From Moraxellaceae bacterium (GTDB lineage Bacteria > Pseudomonadota > Gammaproteobacteria > Pseudomonadales > Moraxellaceae), in contig JAUXNL010000484.1 of the NCBI GenBank assembly GCA_030684415.1, positions 1-8,305 of the forward strand: DNA of 8,305 nucleotides. Reading direction: 5' to 3'. Each line of letters opens with the position of its first letter. Position 1 is the stretch's first letter. The translations under genes and the position numbers were made by a program. Shown piece after piece: positions 6,744-8,305 of the stretch. The notes under the pieces are model-generated. The model made no database searches, was not told the origin of the DNA, and saw only the letters and a list, made by a program, of their open reading frames with translations.

Positions 6744-8180
6744 ATGACATTGCGTGACTGGTTTTCTGTAGAGTGGAAATTGACTTTGGGACGTCCTTCA
6801 TCCTGGGCGCTGTTTGCATTGTTTGCTGTGTTATTGATTTACGCGGCAACCACCGGTAAATCCAGCTTGGACACCCGGCTGGAGGCCATCGAACGGCATC
6901 AACAGGAAGTATCACAAACCATGTCCGTCTGGCTGCAGAACCTTCAGCTAAAGGAATCGGGTGATGATCAGACGCAGATATCCCCCCGCACTGGCTCTGC
7001 CATGGATGTGAGGTTTTCATCTTATCTGCCGCAGGCACCGCTGGCAGATTTTGCGATAGGTCAGTCCGACATTCTGCCGTATTTGAGCACTATTTCGTTG
7101 TCGACGCCTGACATCCGTATCTTCTCCCGTTATGAGTTCGAGGATCCTGTGTCACTCATGATGGGAGGATTTGATCTGAGCACCGCAATTATAGTGTTGC
7201 TGCCATTATTGCTGATTGTTGCTTGTTTCGACCTTGTTTCTGCTGACCGTGATGCCAACCGACTCGGGCTGACATTATCACAAGGCATCAGTATATCCAG
7301 TCTGTTCTGGAATCGTCTGCTGCTGCGTTCAGCTGCGGTAATGGCCGTTTTGATCCTGGTCACGGTTATCATGCTACTTGCACAAAGCGACACGAGCACC
7401 CCTGCTGACCGATTTATGCCCTTCCTTGTGTGGACGGCAGGCACGCTGATCTACGCAGCGTTCTGGGTGGCAGCAATCGCATTGGTTGCAGCCTTTAACC
7501 GACGCAGTGAGTTTAACATCATGGCACTGTTGAGCATCTGGCTGGCTTTTGTGTTTATAGTGCCATCTGGCGCCAGTGCTATCCTGGAGACGGTTTACCC
7601 GACACCTACACGCCTGTCCTACCTGGCAGAGGCACGTGAAACAGAGAATGATGCCCGGTTGCAGGAAGCAGACATCGCCAACCAGTTCATTCTGGATCAC
7701 CCGGAAATGCTGGTTAATGAAGCGGCAGAAGTTCCGGCTTTCCTCAGATCAAATTTTCTGGTTAACAGAACAATTGATGAGGCGACAAAACCTATTCTGG
7801 ATGAGTTCGATGCCGCAGCCCGCCAGCGTGAATCCAGTGTAGGTGTCATCCGCTACCTGTCCCCGGCAATTATTGCCCAGGGTTTGTTTAACGATCTGGC
7901 AGGGACATCAGCTGCGCGCCATCAACTTTATGTGCAACAGGTGCGTGAATTCAAGGCACACTATTCTGAACGGCTTGGCCCGGGAGTCGTGGCTGGCCAG
8001 GCTTTGACGACGGCAGACTTCGAAGCATTCGACAGGTTCAGCTTCAGGGATGAGTCTTTGGCCCGGACGCTGCAAAGACATCTGATCCCGCTGTTGTTCT
8101 TGTTACTGATGACAATCGCCGCAGTCTTTGTGGTCAACAGGCGATTGGCTTCATTCAGCATAGTCGGGCGGAGGGAGTGA
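6744..8180 (+). CDS. ABC-2 type permease 2, DUF3526-like paralogue
   Basis: A 478-residue integral membrane protein counted from the ATG at 6744. Likely membrane segments are at about 20-35, 145-165, 192-212, 226-250, 258-275 and 446-465, with large polar segments at about 36-144 and 276-445, the same plan as the upstream permease. LSPAIIAQGLFNDLAGTS (372-389) aligns with the corresponding stretch of permease 1, supporting common descent. The coupling region after the second helix is SADRDANRLGLTLSQG (166-181), a divergent version of the GERERGTL motif in permease 1, so the two subunits may couple unequally to the ATPase. The last segment is followed by a short basic tail ending in GRRE. It begins 15 nt after the permease 1 stop with its own good ribosome binding site and is the last gene of the module, followed by a likely terminator. 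Substrate unknown. Confidence 0.87.
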   Translation: MTLRDWFSVEWKLTLGRPSSWALFALFAVLLIYAATTGKSSLDTRLEAIERHQQEVSQTMSVWLQNLQLKESGDDQTQISPRTGSAMDVRFSSYLPQAPLADFAIGQSDILPYLSTISLSTPDIRIFSRYEFEDPVSLMMGGFDLSTAIIVLLPLLLIVACFDLVSADRDANRLGLTLSQGISISSLFWNRLLLRSAAVMAVLILVTVIMLLAQSDTSTPADRFMPFLVWTAGTLIYAAFWVAAIALVAAFNRRSEFNIMALLSIWLAFVFIVPSGASAILETVYPTPTRLSYLAEARETENDARLQEADIANQFILDHPEMLVNEAAEVPAFLRSNFLVNRTIDEATKPILDEFDAAARQRESSVGVIRYLSPAIIAQGLFNDLAGTSAARHQLYVQQVREFKAHYSERLGPGVVAGQALTTADFEAFDRFSFRDESLARTLQRHLIPLLFLLLMTIAAVFVVNRRLASFSIVGRRE

Positions 8181-8192
8181 ACAACAGGCAAC

Positions 8193-8226
8193 CTGTATGG
8201 TTTGCCCGACACCAACAGTCTTTTTT
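8193..8226 (+). terminator. Probable intrinsic terminator after the ABC-2 operon
   Basis: CTGT (8193-8196), one bulged A, and TGGT (8198-8201) can pair with ACCA (8211-8214) and ACAG (8215-8218) around a nine-base loop. TC and a run of six T follow (8221-8226). The stem has eight pairs and modest GC, so strength is uncertain. It sits 12 nt after the last stop codon, where a terminator is expected. A competing pairing, GTCGGGC (8163-8169) with GCCCGAC (8204-8210), would use the loop bases and the end of the coding region. Confidence 0.5.
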
Positions 8227-8305
8227 ATCAATAACTTACCTGTCATGCCCAATAACATGCGTGGGTAGCCGCACATAGTGGAGGCTGTTTTAAGCACTTC
8301 AGTAA

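Noticed and set aside
4564..8180. Assignment of the ABC module as the NosFY copper system
   Set aside because: There is no nosD, nosZ, nosR or nosL nearby, and there are two long paralogous permeases rather than one NosY; the similarity is only at fold and motif level.
8227..8305. Possible start of a further gene or a minus-strand gene entering from the right edge
   Set aside because: No ribosome binding site with a start codon on the + strand; one minus-strand frame stays open for about 50 codons across the tail but shows no domain and crosses the probable terminator into the permease 2 gene.

Overview
The window reads as a compact stretch of a proteobacterial chromosome, most likely gammaproteobacterial. 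This rests on the E. coli-like Zur tail, purine-rich ribosome binding sites, ATG starts and moderate GC. The genus cannot be told from the sequence. All eight supported genes lie on the + strand and pack tightly. No RNA gene, insertion sequence, CRISPR array or phage gene was seen.

Region 1 (1-4486) looks like a zinc-homeostasis island. It opens with the last 49 codons of a Fur-family regulator whose tail matches Zur. Next come a ZIP-family metal permease (196-969), a long COG0523/CobW-type GTPase metallochaperone (1021-2361), a stand-alone WD40 propeller protein (2349-3413) and a second, shorter COG0523 GTPase (3413-4486). The last three genes overlap by 13 nt and 1 nt, so they are almost certainly co-transcribed and probably translationally coupled. 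The inferred logic is that Zur senses zinc, ZIP imports it, and the two GTPases deliver it to client apoproteins, with the WD40 propeller as a scaffold, adaptor or client. The GTPase-WD40-GTPase arrangement is the most novel-looking part of the window.

Region 2 (4564-8180) is a three-gene ABC-2 type transporter: one cytoplasmic ATPase and two paralogous permeases of the DUF3526-like class, each with two large presumably extracytoplasmic segments. The ATPase and first permease overlap by ATGA, and the second permease starts 15 nt after the first ends. A 77-nt gap separates this module from the zinc island, so shared transcription is possible but unproven. Its substrate cannot be read from sequence. 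The neighbourhood suggests a metal-related or envelope role, but this is only guilt by association.

Region 3 (8181-8305) is a short non-coding tail with a plausible intrinsic terminator ending at a T run (8193-8226). No convincing Zur box was found in any of the intergenic gaps, so the main promoter and operator probably lie upstream of the truncated zur.
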